DNA from: Phyllobacterium brassicacearum
GTDB taxonomy: Bacteria > Pseudomonadota > Alphaproteobacteria > Rhizobiales > Rhizobiaceae
Direction: 5' to 3'
Assembly: GCF_003010955.1 (NCBI RefSeq)
Contig: NZ_PGGO01000011.1
Coordinates: 1 to 64,000, forward strand
DNA length: 64,000 bases
The notes beneath the pieces are model-generated. The model was not told where the DNA came from and searched no databases. It saw only the letters and a list, made by a program, of their open reading frames with translations. Shown here one piece after another: positions 1 through 8,567 of this stretch (position 1 is the stretch's first letter; each line of letters opens with the position of its first letter). The translations under genes were made by a program, and so were the position numbers.

Positions 1-195
1 GAAATATTCCCCCGACCTCAATCCGATCGAACAGGTCTTTGCCAAGATCAAGCACTGGATGCGCCAGGCTCAAAAGCGAACCGTCGACGACACCTGGCGC
101 CATCTCGGCTACCTCGCCAACACCATCAAACCAGACGAATGCGCCAACTACTTTACCAACGCAGGATACGCTTCGGTGAAAACATGAAACGCTCT
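1..195 (+). mobile_element. 3' end of an IS630-family insertion sequence
   Basis: The first 195 bases carry the end of a transposase gene and about 8 bases after its stop codon. IS630/Tc1-type elements insert at TA and duplicate it. A TA at 195-196 sits where the interrupted neighbouring gene stops resembling its family, so the boundary is placed there. The left part of the element lies outside the window, so its terminal inverted repeats cannot be compared. Confidence 0.7.
2..187 (+). CDS. IS630-family transposase, C-terminal fragment
   Basis: The reading frame is open from the left edge to a TGA at 185-187, giving 61 residues. It begins with KYSPDLNPIEQVFAKIKHW, the conserved block around the last catalytic acidic residue of the DDE domain in IS630 transposases (SPDLNPIE). 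The enzyme cuts and joins element ends. The rest of the protein is off the window. Family assignment is firm because of this motif; whether the element is still active cannot be judged. Confidence 0.85.
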   Translation, partial: KYSPDLNPIEQVFAKIKHWMRQAQKRTVDDTWRHLGYLANTIKPDECANYFTNAGYASVKT

Positions 196-465
196 AGTGC
201 CTGTCAGGGTCCATTTCGAGATGCCGGTCTCAGCAGCCGCATCGACAAAATGCTGCCCGTTGCCGTAGTGAACATCAGGCAGTCCTTCAAAGCGCGTTGC
301 CAGCGCGTCGCGGACGTTGCTTTTTCCCTCGAAACGAGAACCCCAGGGCCTGTTCCCCCGCGGCATTTCCAGGACGCAATCATCAGCAAAGAACGTCATG
401 ATGCGATCGAGATCGTGCGCATTGAAGGCGTCACAGATCTCGTTCAGTGTCGATCGAATGTCCAT
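148..465 (-). pseudogene. SnoaL/NTF2-like protein truncated by the IS insertion
   Basis: Starting at an ATG with a GGAGAG ribosome site, the product opens with MDIRSTLNEICDAFNAHDLD and continues with a pattern typical of SnoaL-like NTF2 folds: an acidic FFADDCVLEMP strand and an FEGK..VRDAL helix. Similarity ends after SKWTLTGT. The last 15 or so residues before the stop at 148 are read from the antisense strand of the IS630 element, so the native C-terminal strands are missing. A half-barrel is unlikely to fold. The ligand or reaction cannot be told. Confidence 0.65.
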
Positions 466-555
466 CGCCGCTCTCCATTCAGTCAGCGCCGCTTGGCTAC
501 AGAACCATAGTGGCCCCATAGGATTCCATTCGCTCATGTTTATTATGGGAAGGAG

Positions 556-768
556 CTATGCCTCTCGCATGATCTGCTCGTCGTCCACCCTGGGTATGCT
601 TTCCCCACCTTGTGCAACAAAGGACGTGTCAAGCTGCGACCACATTCCAAGTGGAGTATCGCAGGAACTGCAATGGATGACGGTGGAATTGGTCACCCCG
701 GTTGGAATATAGAGGTATGTCACCCCGCATGTCGGGCAATCTGATTTGAAGTTGAGTCGTTGTGGCAT
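556..768 (-). CDS. small zinc-ribbon protein
   Basis: This encodes about 70 residues beginning MPQRLNFKSD. Two Cys-x2-Cys knuckles (CPTC and CSSC) 24 residues apart suggest a zinc ribbon binding one metal ion. The C-terminal part is acidic and polar, without membrane segments. A GGAGGG site precedes the chosen ATG by four bases. An upstream in-frame ATG at 795 also has a GGAGG and would add nine residues. No partner or function is recognised. Confidence 0.6.
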   Translation of the reverse strand: MPQRLNFKSDCPTCGVTYLYIPTGVTNSTVIHCSSCDTPLGMWSQLDTSFVAQGGESIPRVDDEQIMREA

Positions 769-949
769 GGCGCCCTCCACATAATGCGAACTCATTGGTC
801 CTCCAAGACATCTGCCTTGGCTCCTCCGACGGCTGCCCATTCTATGCAAATTGCACGCAGAGTCGAGAAATTTAACAACGCCGATAATTGGAATTGCAAA
901 TTGTCAATCGGCGTTCTGCGATTATCCGCAACTATCGTTCGAGCATAGT

Positions 950-979
950 GGTTGTTGCCCGTAAATCCGGGCAACAACC
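950..979 (-). terminator. 12-bp perfect hairpin after the RTX gene
   Basis: Arms at 950-961 (GGTTGTTGCCCG) and 968-979 pair perfectly around a 6-base loop, directly downstream of the leftward RTX gene stop at 986. There is no T run after the stem on either strand, so it may act as a transcript-protecting or weak termination hairpin rather than a classic intrinsic terminator. Confidence 0.5.
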
Positions 980-985
980 ATCGCC

Positions 986-2758
986 TCAAAGATCAAATAT
1001 GTCGCCATCGAGCACGTCCGTAACCCCGGCCAGTTTGACGAGGAAATCCGCGGCCTCGTCTCCATTCACGTCGATCTGAATCTCCGTTGCGGTTCCGTTC
1101 TGCACAAGACGCAGTTCTCCAATCTCGCCCGAGAAATCGCCATAACCAATGAAGGTGAGGTCGATCGGATCGCCTTGTCCCGGATAATCGGCATGGAACG
1201 TACTCAGGTCGATCCTGTCGCCCTCCGATGTGCTGAAATCCGTGATGACATCGGCGCGAGGAATATCGCTGTCCTGGGTTGCCCTGAAGACAAAGACATC
1301 GGCCCCGAGGCCCCCGCTAAGGGTGTCGTTCGGAGGAATTCCCGGAATCGAGGCGGCAGGAGCGAAGTTGTTGGTGAAATAGGCGCCTATTCCGCCGATG
1401 ATCGTATCGTTCCCGGCGCCGCCCGAAATGGTGTCGGCGCCGTCATTACCGTAAAGCACATTGTCATTGGCATCCCCGCGCAGGATGTCACGGTTGAAGC
1501 CAGCGGAGACATTTTCAATGTTGGTTAATGTGCTGCCGTCGGAATAGCCGCCAGCGACCGTGCCGGTCGCGAGATCGACAGTCAGGCCTGTGTCGAACAC
1601 ACTGCCGCCGCTTCTGATCACTGCCGTATCGGTTCCTCCGCCGCCGTCGACCTGATCGGAGCCGCCACCCGTGTCGAACACATTGTCATCGCCGTCGCCG
1701 CGCAGGACGTCGTCATAGGGCGTCGCATCTATGTTCTCAATGTTGCGAAACGTCTCGCCGGTTCCGGCCTCGCCGCCAGAGGCGGTCCCCGCCGCCATGT
1801 CGACGACAACGCTCTGATTCATAACACCGAACGAGAGGAAGTCGATTGTGTCCGTTCCTTCGCCGCCGTCGATCTGGTCCATACCGCTTCCGCCCGTGAG
1901 GGTGTCGTCCCCGGAGCCGCCGTTCAAACCGTCGTTGCCTTCGCCACCAAGCAGTTCGTCCGCACCGGCTCCGCCGCTCAGGAAATCATTGCCGGCATAA
2001 CCATACAGGTCATTGTCCTCGCCATGACCGTATATTGCATCGGAGAATGCCGTGCCGCGGACTTCTTCGATATTTCGGATCACGTCGCCATCAGCAAAGC
2101 CGCCTCGGCCGGTTCCGGTCGCCAGGTTCACCATGACCCCGGCGGTGGAGCCGCGATAATCGATAGTGTCTGTGGAATCCCCGCCATCCAACAGGTCGGC
2201 GCCCCAATCACCAAAGAACCGGTCTCCTCCATCCCCTCCCAACACCGTGTCATCTCCTGCGCCTCCGTACAGCGAGTCACTGCGGCCGCTGCCGATGAGA
2301 GTGTCATTGCCTGCGCCGCCAGAAAGCACGTCCCCGTCGCTGTTTCCCCCAATATCGCCGGGAACGGGTTCCGTATGACCGCCGACGAGGACATCGTCTC
2401 CCGCACCTCCATATAGCCGGTCCTTGCCGTAACCGCCCGAGAGTGTATCGTCCCCCTCGCGTCCATAGAGAGTATCTCTATCCCACTCGTCACCTGAACC
2501 TGCATCCAGCCAATCGTCGCCTGCTTCGCCATCGAGCACATCCGCCCCGCTGCCGCCTATCAAGGCATCATCGCCGCCTTGGCCGTTCAGCCTGTCGTTC
2601 CCTCCGAGGCCAAGAATCGAGTCGTCCTGACCGGTTCCGTTGAGGACATCGTCGTTCTCGGTACCTTCGATCAACACGGTTGGAGCGATCTCCGGATTGC
2701 TCAAGCCTGTACTGATACTGAGCGACATAGCTCCTTGTCTGTCATGTGAAACAGTCAT
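986..2758 (-). CDS. RTX calcium-binding exoprotein (hemolysin-type repeats)
   Basis: The product has 590 residues and starts at an ATG preceded by GAGGAGGAAT. From about residue 30 to 480 it is built of glycine/aspartate nonapeptides of the GGxGxDxLx type in several blocks, such as GGAGNDTLIG and GGEGTDTID. Each block is expected to form a calcium-filled parallel beta-roll outside the cell. The last 110 residues (DVFVFRA, then VITDFS.EGDRIDLS) match the serralysin-like C-terminal module, and the acidic-hydrophobic end is a probable type I secretion signal. There is no N-terminal signal peptide. No protease, lipase or adhesin domain is visible, and no type I exporter genes lie nearby, so its job is unknown. 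Confidence 0.85.
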   Translation of the reverse strand: MTVSHDRQGAMSLSISTGLSNPEIAPTVLIEGTENDDVLNGTGQDDSILGLGGNDRLNGQGGDDALIGGSGADVLDGEAGDDWLDAGSGDEWDRDTLYGREGDDTLSGGYGKDRLYGGAGDDVLVGGHTEPVPGDIGGNSDGDVLSGGAGNDTLIGSGRSDSLYGGAGDDTVLGGDGGDRFFGDWGADLLDGGDSTDTIDYRGSTAGVMVNLATGTGRGGFADGDVIRNIEEVRGTAFSDAIYGHGEDNDLYGYAGNDFLSGGAGADELLGGEGNDGLNGGSGDDTLTGGSGMDQIDGGEGTDTIDFLSFGVMNQSVVVDMAAGTASGGEAGTGETFRNIENIDATPYDDVLRGDGDDNVFDTGGGSDQVDGGGGTDTAVIRSGGSVFDTGLTVDLATGTVAGGYSDGSTLTNIENVSAGFNRDILRGDANDNVLYGNDGADTISGGAGNDTIIGGIGAYFTNNFAPAASIPGIPPNDTLSGGLGADVFVFRATQDSDIPRADVITDFSTSEGDRIDLSTFHADYPGQGDPIDLTFIGYGDFSGEIGELRLVQNGTATEIQIDVNGDEAADFLVKLAGVTDVLDGDIFDL

Positions 2759-3252
2759 CTTCCATTCCTCCTCGGATCTGGCCTCATGAACTCGGTCAAT
2801 AGTATTGACATGAAGAAACAAGAATGATGGTACAGCCCGGTATATTGACAATATCGAAGCGGGCAAAACTTGCGATACATAACCTCGATTGCTGCGATAC
2901 TTCTGGTGATATTGTTCGGACTTGCCATGACAATGAAAGGTTATTGATTGCCAGATGCAGTAAAAATTTGTTTCTGGCAGTTATTGTTATTCCAATATAT
3001 TTCAAATTTCATAGTAAATTAATATTGAAATATCTGGGCCGAGAGTACGGTGAGCTGCAGTCATAAGCCTCCAGTTGAAGCGTCGATGCACCGGTATTTC
3101 TCGGTAATGCTGTGTTATGTGCAGTTTTTATTGCACGATGTACTGGTAAAATACTTAGTACCCGGAACGCTGTACATTCGAAGCGCTTTCTCATTCCGGA
3201 CGCCCCTTCGCCAGGGGCGCGGTGCATTGGCTTGGGGATCTGGAGGGGACAA
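2759..3252. other. AT-rich intergenic region between RTX and SEL1 genes
   Basis: This 494-base gap is markedly AT-rich between about 2810 and 3050, unlike its surroundings. It should contain promoters for both diverging genes, but no clear -35/-10 pair stands out. A small hairpin (CGCCCC at 3201-3206 with GGGGCG at 3214-3219) lies just before the SEL1 ribosome site. No supported gene was seen. Confidence 0.5.
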
Positions 3253-4172
3253 TTGAGCGACACACATACTGAGTACGAGGTGCATAATTCTGAGACGCCG
3301 GTTGTCACCAGAAAGCGAAAGGAACCGGTCCATGTTGCCATCGGGGCCGCCATATTCCTGGTAGGGCTGGTGATAGCCTGGATCGTGATGCCGGGGCCAC
3401 TGGACAAAGCGCAAGCTGCCCTCGACGCAAAAAATTACGCGGATGCAATCGAAATACTGACGCCGCTTGCAGGTGAGGGAGTACCCGGCGCCCAATATGG
3501 CCTTGGTTATATATACGCCGGACGATTCCAGGGCGATCGGATTTTTTTCGAAGTGCCGCCGAGCAAGGGCACCCGTTTGCGCAGGTTAGTTTGGGTAGGA
3601 TGTACGCTGCTGGGAGAGGCGTTTTGCGGGACGACAAAATTGCTGTCGGCTGGTACCGAAAAGCTGCGAAGACGGGGTTTGCTCTTGCTCAATACCATCT
3701 CGGCTACATGTACAAGACGGGCAGCGGCGTGGTGCAATACGACGTTATGGCGGCCTGGTGGTATCGCAAGGCCGCGGAGCAAGATATGCCCGAGGCTCAG
3801 AATGACCTTGGCGCCATGTACCTGAAAGGCGAGGGCGTTCCTCAGGATGAACGGCTGGCGGCCGAATGGTTTCGCAAAGCCGCCGATCAGGGCCTCGCAA
3901 TTGCCCAAAATTCTCTTGGCGGGATGTATCTTGATGGAAGAGGCGTGCCACAAGACGATAAGCTGGCGGTGGAGTGGTACCGGAAAGCGGCGCTTCAGGG
4001 TAACGCCTACGCCCAACATAATCTTGGCTCCCTATACATCTTGGGACGAGGTGTGGAGAAAAGCCATGCCCAAGCCGCAGAATGGTATCGAAAGGCAGCA
4101 GAACAGGGCGATATGAGAGCCCAGGAGTTACTCGATCAAATGAACGATCAGGGTGTCACCTCCAGGCTTTGA
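3253..4172 (+). CDS. membrane-anchored SEL1-repeat protein, frame broken at a T7 run
   Basis: The first frame starts at TTG 3253 after GGAGGGG. It encodes a short cytoplasmic tail, one membrane helix (HVAIGAAIFLVGLVIAWIVM) and the first SEL1 repeat (AQYGLGYIYAG). At 3542-3548, seven T residues form the heptamer T TTT TTC in frame. Moving back one base there gives FFRSAAEQGHPFAQVSLG, a perfect SEL1 continuation into the frame that ends at 4172 with five or more further repeats (WYRKAAEQG, LGxMYxxGxGV). Without the shift translation runs through nonsense to 3825. SEL1 solenoids bind protein partners, often in envelope or signalling contexts. The break is either a one-base loss, a sequencing error or programmed slippage. 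Confidence 0.7.
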
Positions 4173-4186
4173 CCAGCCAAGAACTC

Positions 4187-4426
4187 TCACTCCATGTCCG
4201 GCACGTCGCCAGACTGAAACAGGATTGTCGGCGGCCCATAAGTCCCATTGTCAGGATTGGTCTCACGGCTCCAAGCCAACACGCCCGCGCACCTTCTAGC
4301 CAGTGTACGGGCCATGCGGATAGCGTCGTCTTCGGTATCGAACTGCATCGGATCATATGCCGGCACAAGCAGCCCATTGGCCGTTCGCTTGAATGCAACA
4401 ACTACTATGAGGCGGGCAGGGGTCAT
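4187..4426 (-). CDS. small conserved-type hypothetical protein
   Basis: The 79-residue product opens MTPARLIVVVAFKRTANGLLVPAYDP and has a helix rich in Ala and Arg (EDDAIRMARTLARRCAGVLAW) followed by a Pro/Gly-rich tail. The layout resembles small rhizobial proteins of unknown function with a beta strand, a helix and a strand. The Shine-Dalgarno signal is weak (AGGATC), and a longer start at 4501 cannot be excluded. It converges on the SEL1 gene with only 14 bases between stops. Confidence 0.55.
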   Translation of the reverse strand: MTPARLIVVVAFKRTANGLLVPAYDPMQFDTEDDAIRMARTLARRCAGVLAWSRETNPDNGTYGPPTILFQSGDVPDME

Positions 4427-4457
4427 GGATGACGATCCTGCCACTTGAACTGAAAAG

Positions 4458-5183
4458 TCATTCCGTTGGGCGGCTCTTGCCTGATGACAGGGTTGCCACA
4501 ATTCGCGGCGAGAGCTCCCTGATCAGCTTCATTTTGATTGCGGTGGAATAGTCGGCATAGTTTCGTATATCCATCACGAATGCGCTGGCTCCGACGATTA
4601 CTCTGTTCGAGTAATAGCTGGCGAGGTCGCCCTTATCATCGGCTATAACAAGTGCGTTGACGGTCACCCCCATTGTCTCAGCACGCAGGCGTGCCTGATA
4701 CAAGGATGCCACTTTCCGCCGTTTTGGTGCTATCGTCTCCTCGCCGTCGCCTGAGACGTTCACGACAGATTTGGTCGCGCATAATCTGGGGTCGGAAAGC
4801 AAATCAAGCGCGGACCAGATCCCGCTGCCAATGTCCGTATTGCCGAAAACCATGCGCTGATTGCCCTCGATTTCGCGCGCGAAGGGCTCGCCTCCTTCTC
4901 CGCCGTTGATGATGAACCAGTCGAGCTTTTGCACAGCGAACTCGCCATCGCCCCAAAAGACGGCCGAAATGGCGACCACACCGGCGCTTGTGAGGGCTGC
5001 GAGAACATCCCGATCCCGGAAGGCGCTGGCAATCGCAAATTTTTGAAATGCGTATTCTACCTCATTGACGCTGCCAGATCCGTCGACGGCGAGAACGAGC
5101 GCGATGTCGACACAAGCGCTCGATTGTGGCATGGCCGCAAACAAAAATGAGGCTGAAGCCATGCTAAGCAATGTCTTGCGCAT
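4458..5183 (-). CDS. DUF1194 (von Willebrand A-like) secreted protein
   Basis: The product has 241 residues with a signal peptide (MRKTLLSMASASFLFAAMPQSSA, cleavage near residue 23). The mature part starts CVDIALVLAVDGSGSVNE, holding the DxSxS-type metal ion-dependent adhesion site of VWA folds. It continues with FGNTDIGSGIWSALDLL and VNVSGDGEE, as in the DUF1194 family. Such proteins are periplasmic or exported and bind partners through a metal ion; no reaction is known. The start is set by a GGGGGG ribosome site; an upstream ATG at 5216 would disrupt the signal peptide. Confidence 0.8.
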   Translation of the reverse strand: MRKTLLSMASASFLFAAMPQSSACVDIALVLAVDGSGSVNEVEYAFQKFAIASAFRDRDVLAALTSAGVVAISAVFWGDGEFAVQKLDWFIINGGEGGEPFAREIEGNQRMVFGNTDIGSGIWSALDLLSDPRLCATKSVVNVSGDGEETIAPKRRKVASLYQARLRAETMGVTVNALVIADDKGDLASYYSNRVIVGASAFVMDIRNYADYSTAIKMKLIRELSPRIVATLSSGKSRPTE

Positions 5184-5392
5184 CTTACCCCCCGAACTTC
5201 GTTTGAAATAATCCAAACAAAGACGGTATCACGTCGTGGGGATCAGCTTTTCACCCGATCGGGTTAGACACGGGTGTCTATGCCGACCTCATCTCATTGG
5301 CCTAATCCATCGTCTCAACAGCAGCGATGGAAGAACGATGGAGAGCGATGGCCGCAAACCAAACGTCTCCCCATTCAATCTATCCGGAGCTG

Positions 5393-6484
5393 TTAATGGT
5401 GAGGTAGTCCCGCTTGCGGCTCCGTCTGCTCATCCTTGTCGCTTTCCTCCATCCAGGCGTCCAATAGGGTGTATGCGACCGCGAGCAGCGTAGGTCCGAC
5501 GAAAATACCGAGGATGCCGAAAGAGATAAGGCCGCCAATGACGCCGGCAAAGATGAGCAGCAAGGGCAGGTCGGCGCCCTTGCGGATCAGGATCGGCCGC
5601 AGAAAACCATCCATCGTTCCGGCGACGATTGTGAACAGCAGCAAGACTGTCGCCCACAGCGTGTCGCCAATGTAGTACATCCAGATGACCGTCGGCACCA
5701 GAACGAGGCCTGGACCGATCTGCATCAAGCAAAGCACAAAGATCACTGCAGTCAGAAACCCTGCAAACGGTATGCCCACGACAAGGAGCCCAACACCGCT
5801 CAACGCGGTCTGCGCGACTGCGGTGACGACGACACCGAGAGCAACGCCGCGAATTGCCTTGCCCGCCAGGCGAACGGCCATCTCGCCGCGATCGCCGCTG
5901 AGTCTCCGGCCAAACCGGATGGCCATCGCAGCGCCTTGTTCGCCGCGTGAATACATGATCGCCGCTATGGCGGTCGTCAGCAGGAACTGGATAAAGATGC
6001 CGCCGAGACTGCCAGCTGCTGTCGCGAACCATTGCGCCAACGCCCCGGCATAGGGTCTCAGCCTGGGCGCCAGCTCGTTCATCCCGATCGACGCCAGCCT
6101 TACCCAGATCTCGTGCATGCGCGGACCGATCAGAGGCACGTCTCCCAGCCAGGACGGCGGCTGCGGCAATCTGAACGTCAGGCCAGTGCGGAGGAAGTCG
6201 GTGATATTGTCCATGTTGTCTATGATCATGCCGATCGCCAGCCAGAACGGCACAATGAGGACCAGCAGCAGCGTGATCGTCATGACCAGGACGGCGATGC
6301 CGCGTCTGTTGCCGGTGTGGCGCTGCACCCAGAGCATCAGCGGCCACGTGGCGATCACCAGGGTCAAGGCCCAGATGATCGCCGCAAGGAACGGCAACAT
6401 GATCCAGATCGAGCTGACAAGGAGGCCGCCAATGAACAGGACGGCGAGCGTCACCCGAGTTATGTCCTGACGCGGTTGGGCCAT
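5393..6484 (-). CDS. AI-2E family transporter / permease
   Basis: This polytopic protein of 363 residues is in the AI-2E (PerM/UPF0118) family. It has two N-terminal hydrophobic hairpins (LAVLFIGGLLVSSIWIMLPF and following), a periplasmic or cytosolic amphipathic middle with PxW and GPR elements (residues 120-190), and four or so C-terminal helices including GPGLVLVPTVIWMYY and DGFLRPILIRKGADLPLLLIF, a signature of the family. Members export small molecules or ions, and only some move autoinducer-2, so the substrate is open. The start at MAQPRQDITR has a GAGGAAC site; an upstream ATG at 6535 is less likely. Confidence 0.85.
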   Translation of the reverse strand: MAQPRQDITRVTLAVLFIGGLLVSSIWIMLPFLAAIIWALTLVIATWPLMLWVQRHTGNRRGIAVLVMTITLLLVLIVPFWLAIGMIIDNMDNITDFLRTGLTFRLPQPPSWLGDVPLIGPRMHEIWVRLASIGMNELAPRLRPYAGALAQWFATAAGSLGGIFIQFLLTTAIAAIMYSRGEQGAAMAIRFGRRLSGDRGEMAVRLAGKAIRGVALGVVVTAVAQTALSGVGLLVVGIPFAGFLTAVIFVLCLMQIGPGLVLVPTVIWMYYIGDTLWATVLLLFTIVAGTMDGFLRPILIRKGADLPLLLIFAGVIGGLISFGILGIFVGPTLLAVAYTLLDAWMEESDKDEQTEPQAGLPHH

Positions 6485-6553
6485 GTTCCTCGTCTTCAAT
6501 TCAGATGCATCTTGCACTGTGGCAACGCCTCTCAAGCGTGACGTTGCAGAAAG

Positions 6554-8164
6554 CTATTTCCCCTTCTTGGACGCGTTGAATGCATCGACATAACTGCGGC
6601 CGACTGCACGCACTGCTCTGCCAATATCATCGTAAACATCGTCGGTCAGGTTGGCGAAGGAGACGCGAACACTCCAGTTCGGAGCGTCGAATCCACCGCC
6701 ATTGAGGAGCACGATCGCATGGTCCTCGGCGAGCTTGAAGACGAGATCGAGCGGATGGACGTTCTTCTTCAGCCACTTCACCATATCTTCGCCGACATAT
6801 CTGCGCAGCCAGAACTCGAAATCGATCGTGCCGTAGTAGTACGCGAAGTTCGGGTTTGGCTGGACATCGAGCGGCAACCCTTCGAGCAAGCTGTCCACGC
6901 GGCTGTGGCAAATGTCCATGCAGGCCTTCTGGTAGAGTTTTTCCGTGTCCATTAACTCGCTCATCGAGAACATGGTCATCATCACTTGCTGCGGTAGCGA
7001 CAAACCAGCCGTGTGGTTGAGCGCGACGTCGCGGCTGTCGGCGACGATGCGGTCGATCATCTTGAGCTTGCGCGGCTCAAGCGTGATCGAGATATAGCGC
7101 TTGTCGAGCGCTTCGAGGTCCTTGGCGGGCAGCTTGGCAATCGTGCTGTCGAGAATGTTCTTCTCATGAATGGCGATGACGCCCAGTCGCCAGCCCGTGC
7201 ACCCGAAATATTTCGAATAGGAATAGACGCCGATGGTGTTTTCCGGCAGTTCGGCCATTAGCGAGCGGAAGCCAGGCACGAAGGTGCCATAGACATCGTC
7301 AGTAAGCAGCAGCAAGTCCGGCCGCTTTTTCTTCACAAGGTCCACGATTTTCTTCAGCGTCGGGGCATCGATTGCCATCGATGTCGGATTGCCCGGGTTG
7401 ACCACGAAGAAGGCCTTGATCTTCGGATCCTCAAGCTTCTTGATCTCCTCGTCGGAATATTGGAATCGATTCTCTTGCTTCGCCTTGATATGCACGGCCT
7501 TGAAGGCATAATCCTCCAGTTCGGCGATCTCGATGTAAGGCGTAAATATCGGCGTACCGAGCGCGATCGTGTCGCCCTTCTTGAGGATGCGATTGGCAAT
7601 CAGCGATTTGAAAATGTAGCACATGGCGGCAGTGCCGCCTTCCACCGCATAAAGGTCGAACTTGCCGGGCGGAACCTTGTCGCCGCACATCGCCCACATC
7701 AGGTAGCGGTGCGCGATCTGTTCTGCGTGGACCAGCATGCGGTCGGGCACGGGATAGTTGTCGCCGATAATTGAATCCGTCAGCTCAAAGACGAACGCGT
7801 CCGCGTCAAAACCGAATGCCTTGACCGCGTGGTCGACCATCTTCGACAGGAACTCCGCGCCCTCCATTTCCGCATGTTTCTCGAGCCAGACCTTAAAGCG
7901 CTCCGCGATGTCCTTCTGTTGCGGCATCCCGGCGACACCGGCCGTAGGATTATCCAGCGCACGACGGGCTTCGGACAGCGCGAACTGGCCGAACAGGAAG
8001 AAGCCTTCGCGTGGCTTGGTTGCGATCCAGTTTGGATTGCCACGCCCTGCATTGAGCAGGACCTGAGTCGACTTCTGAGAACTGCGCTTAGCCAGCTTGA
8101 TCAAGGCGTCCTTGATCTCGAATGGGCTCATTTTCTCATAGTCGCGGTAGTCGATCGTCGTCAT
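6554..8164 (-). CDS. aspD: bifunctional aspartate transaminase / aspartate 4-decarboxylase
   Basis: This 536-residue fold-type I PLP enzyme releases CO2 from the beta carboxyl of L-aspartate to give L-alanine, consuming a cytoplasmic proton. Visible features are VVNPGNP (Asn 256), LLTDDVYG (Asp 290) and YSYSKYFGCTGWRLG, where Lys 318 should bind PLP and Arg 326 the carboxylate. The length fits aspartate 4-decarboxylases (about 530) and not ordinary aminotransferases (about 400). It lies divergent from aspT, whose product exchanges aspartate for alanine, which supports the name. The start is preceded by GGGAGAAATATC. Confidence 0.92.
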   Translation of the reverse strand: MTTIDYRDYEKMSPFEIKDALIKLAKRSSQKSTQVLLNAGRGNPNWIATKPREGFFLFGQFALSEARRALDNPTAGVAGMPQQKDIAERFKVWLEKHAEMEGAEFLSKMVDHAVKAFGFDADAFVFELTDSIIGDNYPVPDRMLVHAEQIAHRYLMWAMCGDKVPPGKFDLYAVEGGTAAMCYIFKSLIANRILKKGDTIALGTPIFTPYIEIAELEDYAFKAVHIKAKQENRFQYSDEEIKKLEDPKIKAFFVVNPGNPTSMAIDAPTLKKIVDLVKKKRPDLLLLTDDVYGTFVPGFRSLMAELPENTIGVYSYSKYFGCTGWRLGVIAIHEKNILDSTIAKLPAKDLEALDKRYISITLEPRKLKMIDRIVADSRDVALNHTAGLSLPQQVMMTMFSMSELMDTEKLYQKACMDICHSRVDSLLEGLPLDVQPNPNFAYYYGTIDFEFWLRRYVGEDMVKWLKKNVHPLDLVFKLAEDHAIVLLNGGGFDAPNWSVRVSFANLTDDVYDDIGRAVRAVGRSYVDAFNASKKGK

Positions 8165-8567
8165 GATATTTCTCCCACAATTAACATTCGCACCAAGCTA
8201 AGACCGTACGCACCTCTCTCCATCCAGCGTGGGACCAGTGGCCAAATCCACTGCTCGCACACAGCAGCTGCAACGTTGTCGCGTGCGGGATGTGTTGATA
8301 CTTCCATCCCTTTTTAAGAACATAAATAATCAAAAGGCGGAAAGACATAGTCAATCCGTCCCAAATGTATGCACAGAATCCCACGGCGTCAGAAAGTAAC
8401 TATCTTCGGTCGTGTCTAGACGTCATATTTATAATAGTTTACTGATACTTGCACTTGGAATCGTGCACACAACCATGTAATCTTGTCAATACAGTTGGGT
8501 ATTCGGGGTGAACGACGTATGCTGCTTGCTGAGCAGCAGCGTGCCGTTCTGCTGATGGGGGGACAAT
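8165..8567. promoter_or_regulatory. divergent control region of aspD and aspT
   Basis: The 403 bases between the two divergent starts are AT-richer than the genes and must hold both promoters. A GTCTAGAC palindrome lies at 8414-8421 and a GCTGCT/AGCAGC stem near 8522-8539 in the aspT leader. No known regulator box was recognised. The aspT ribosome site is GGGGGG, six bases before its ATG. Confidence 0.45.
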
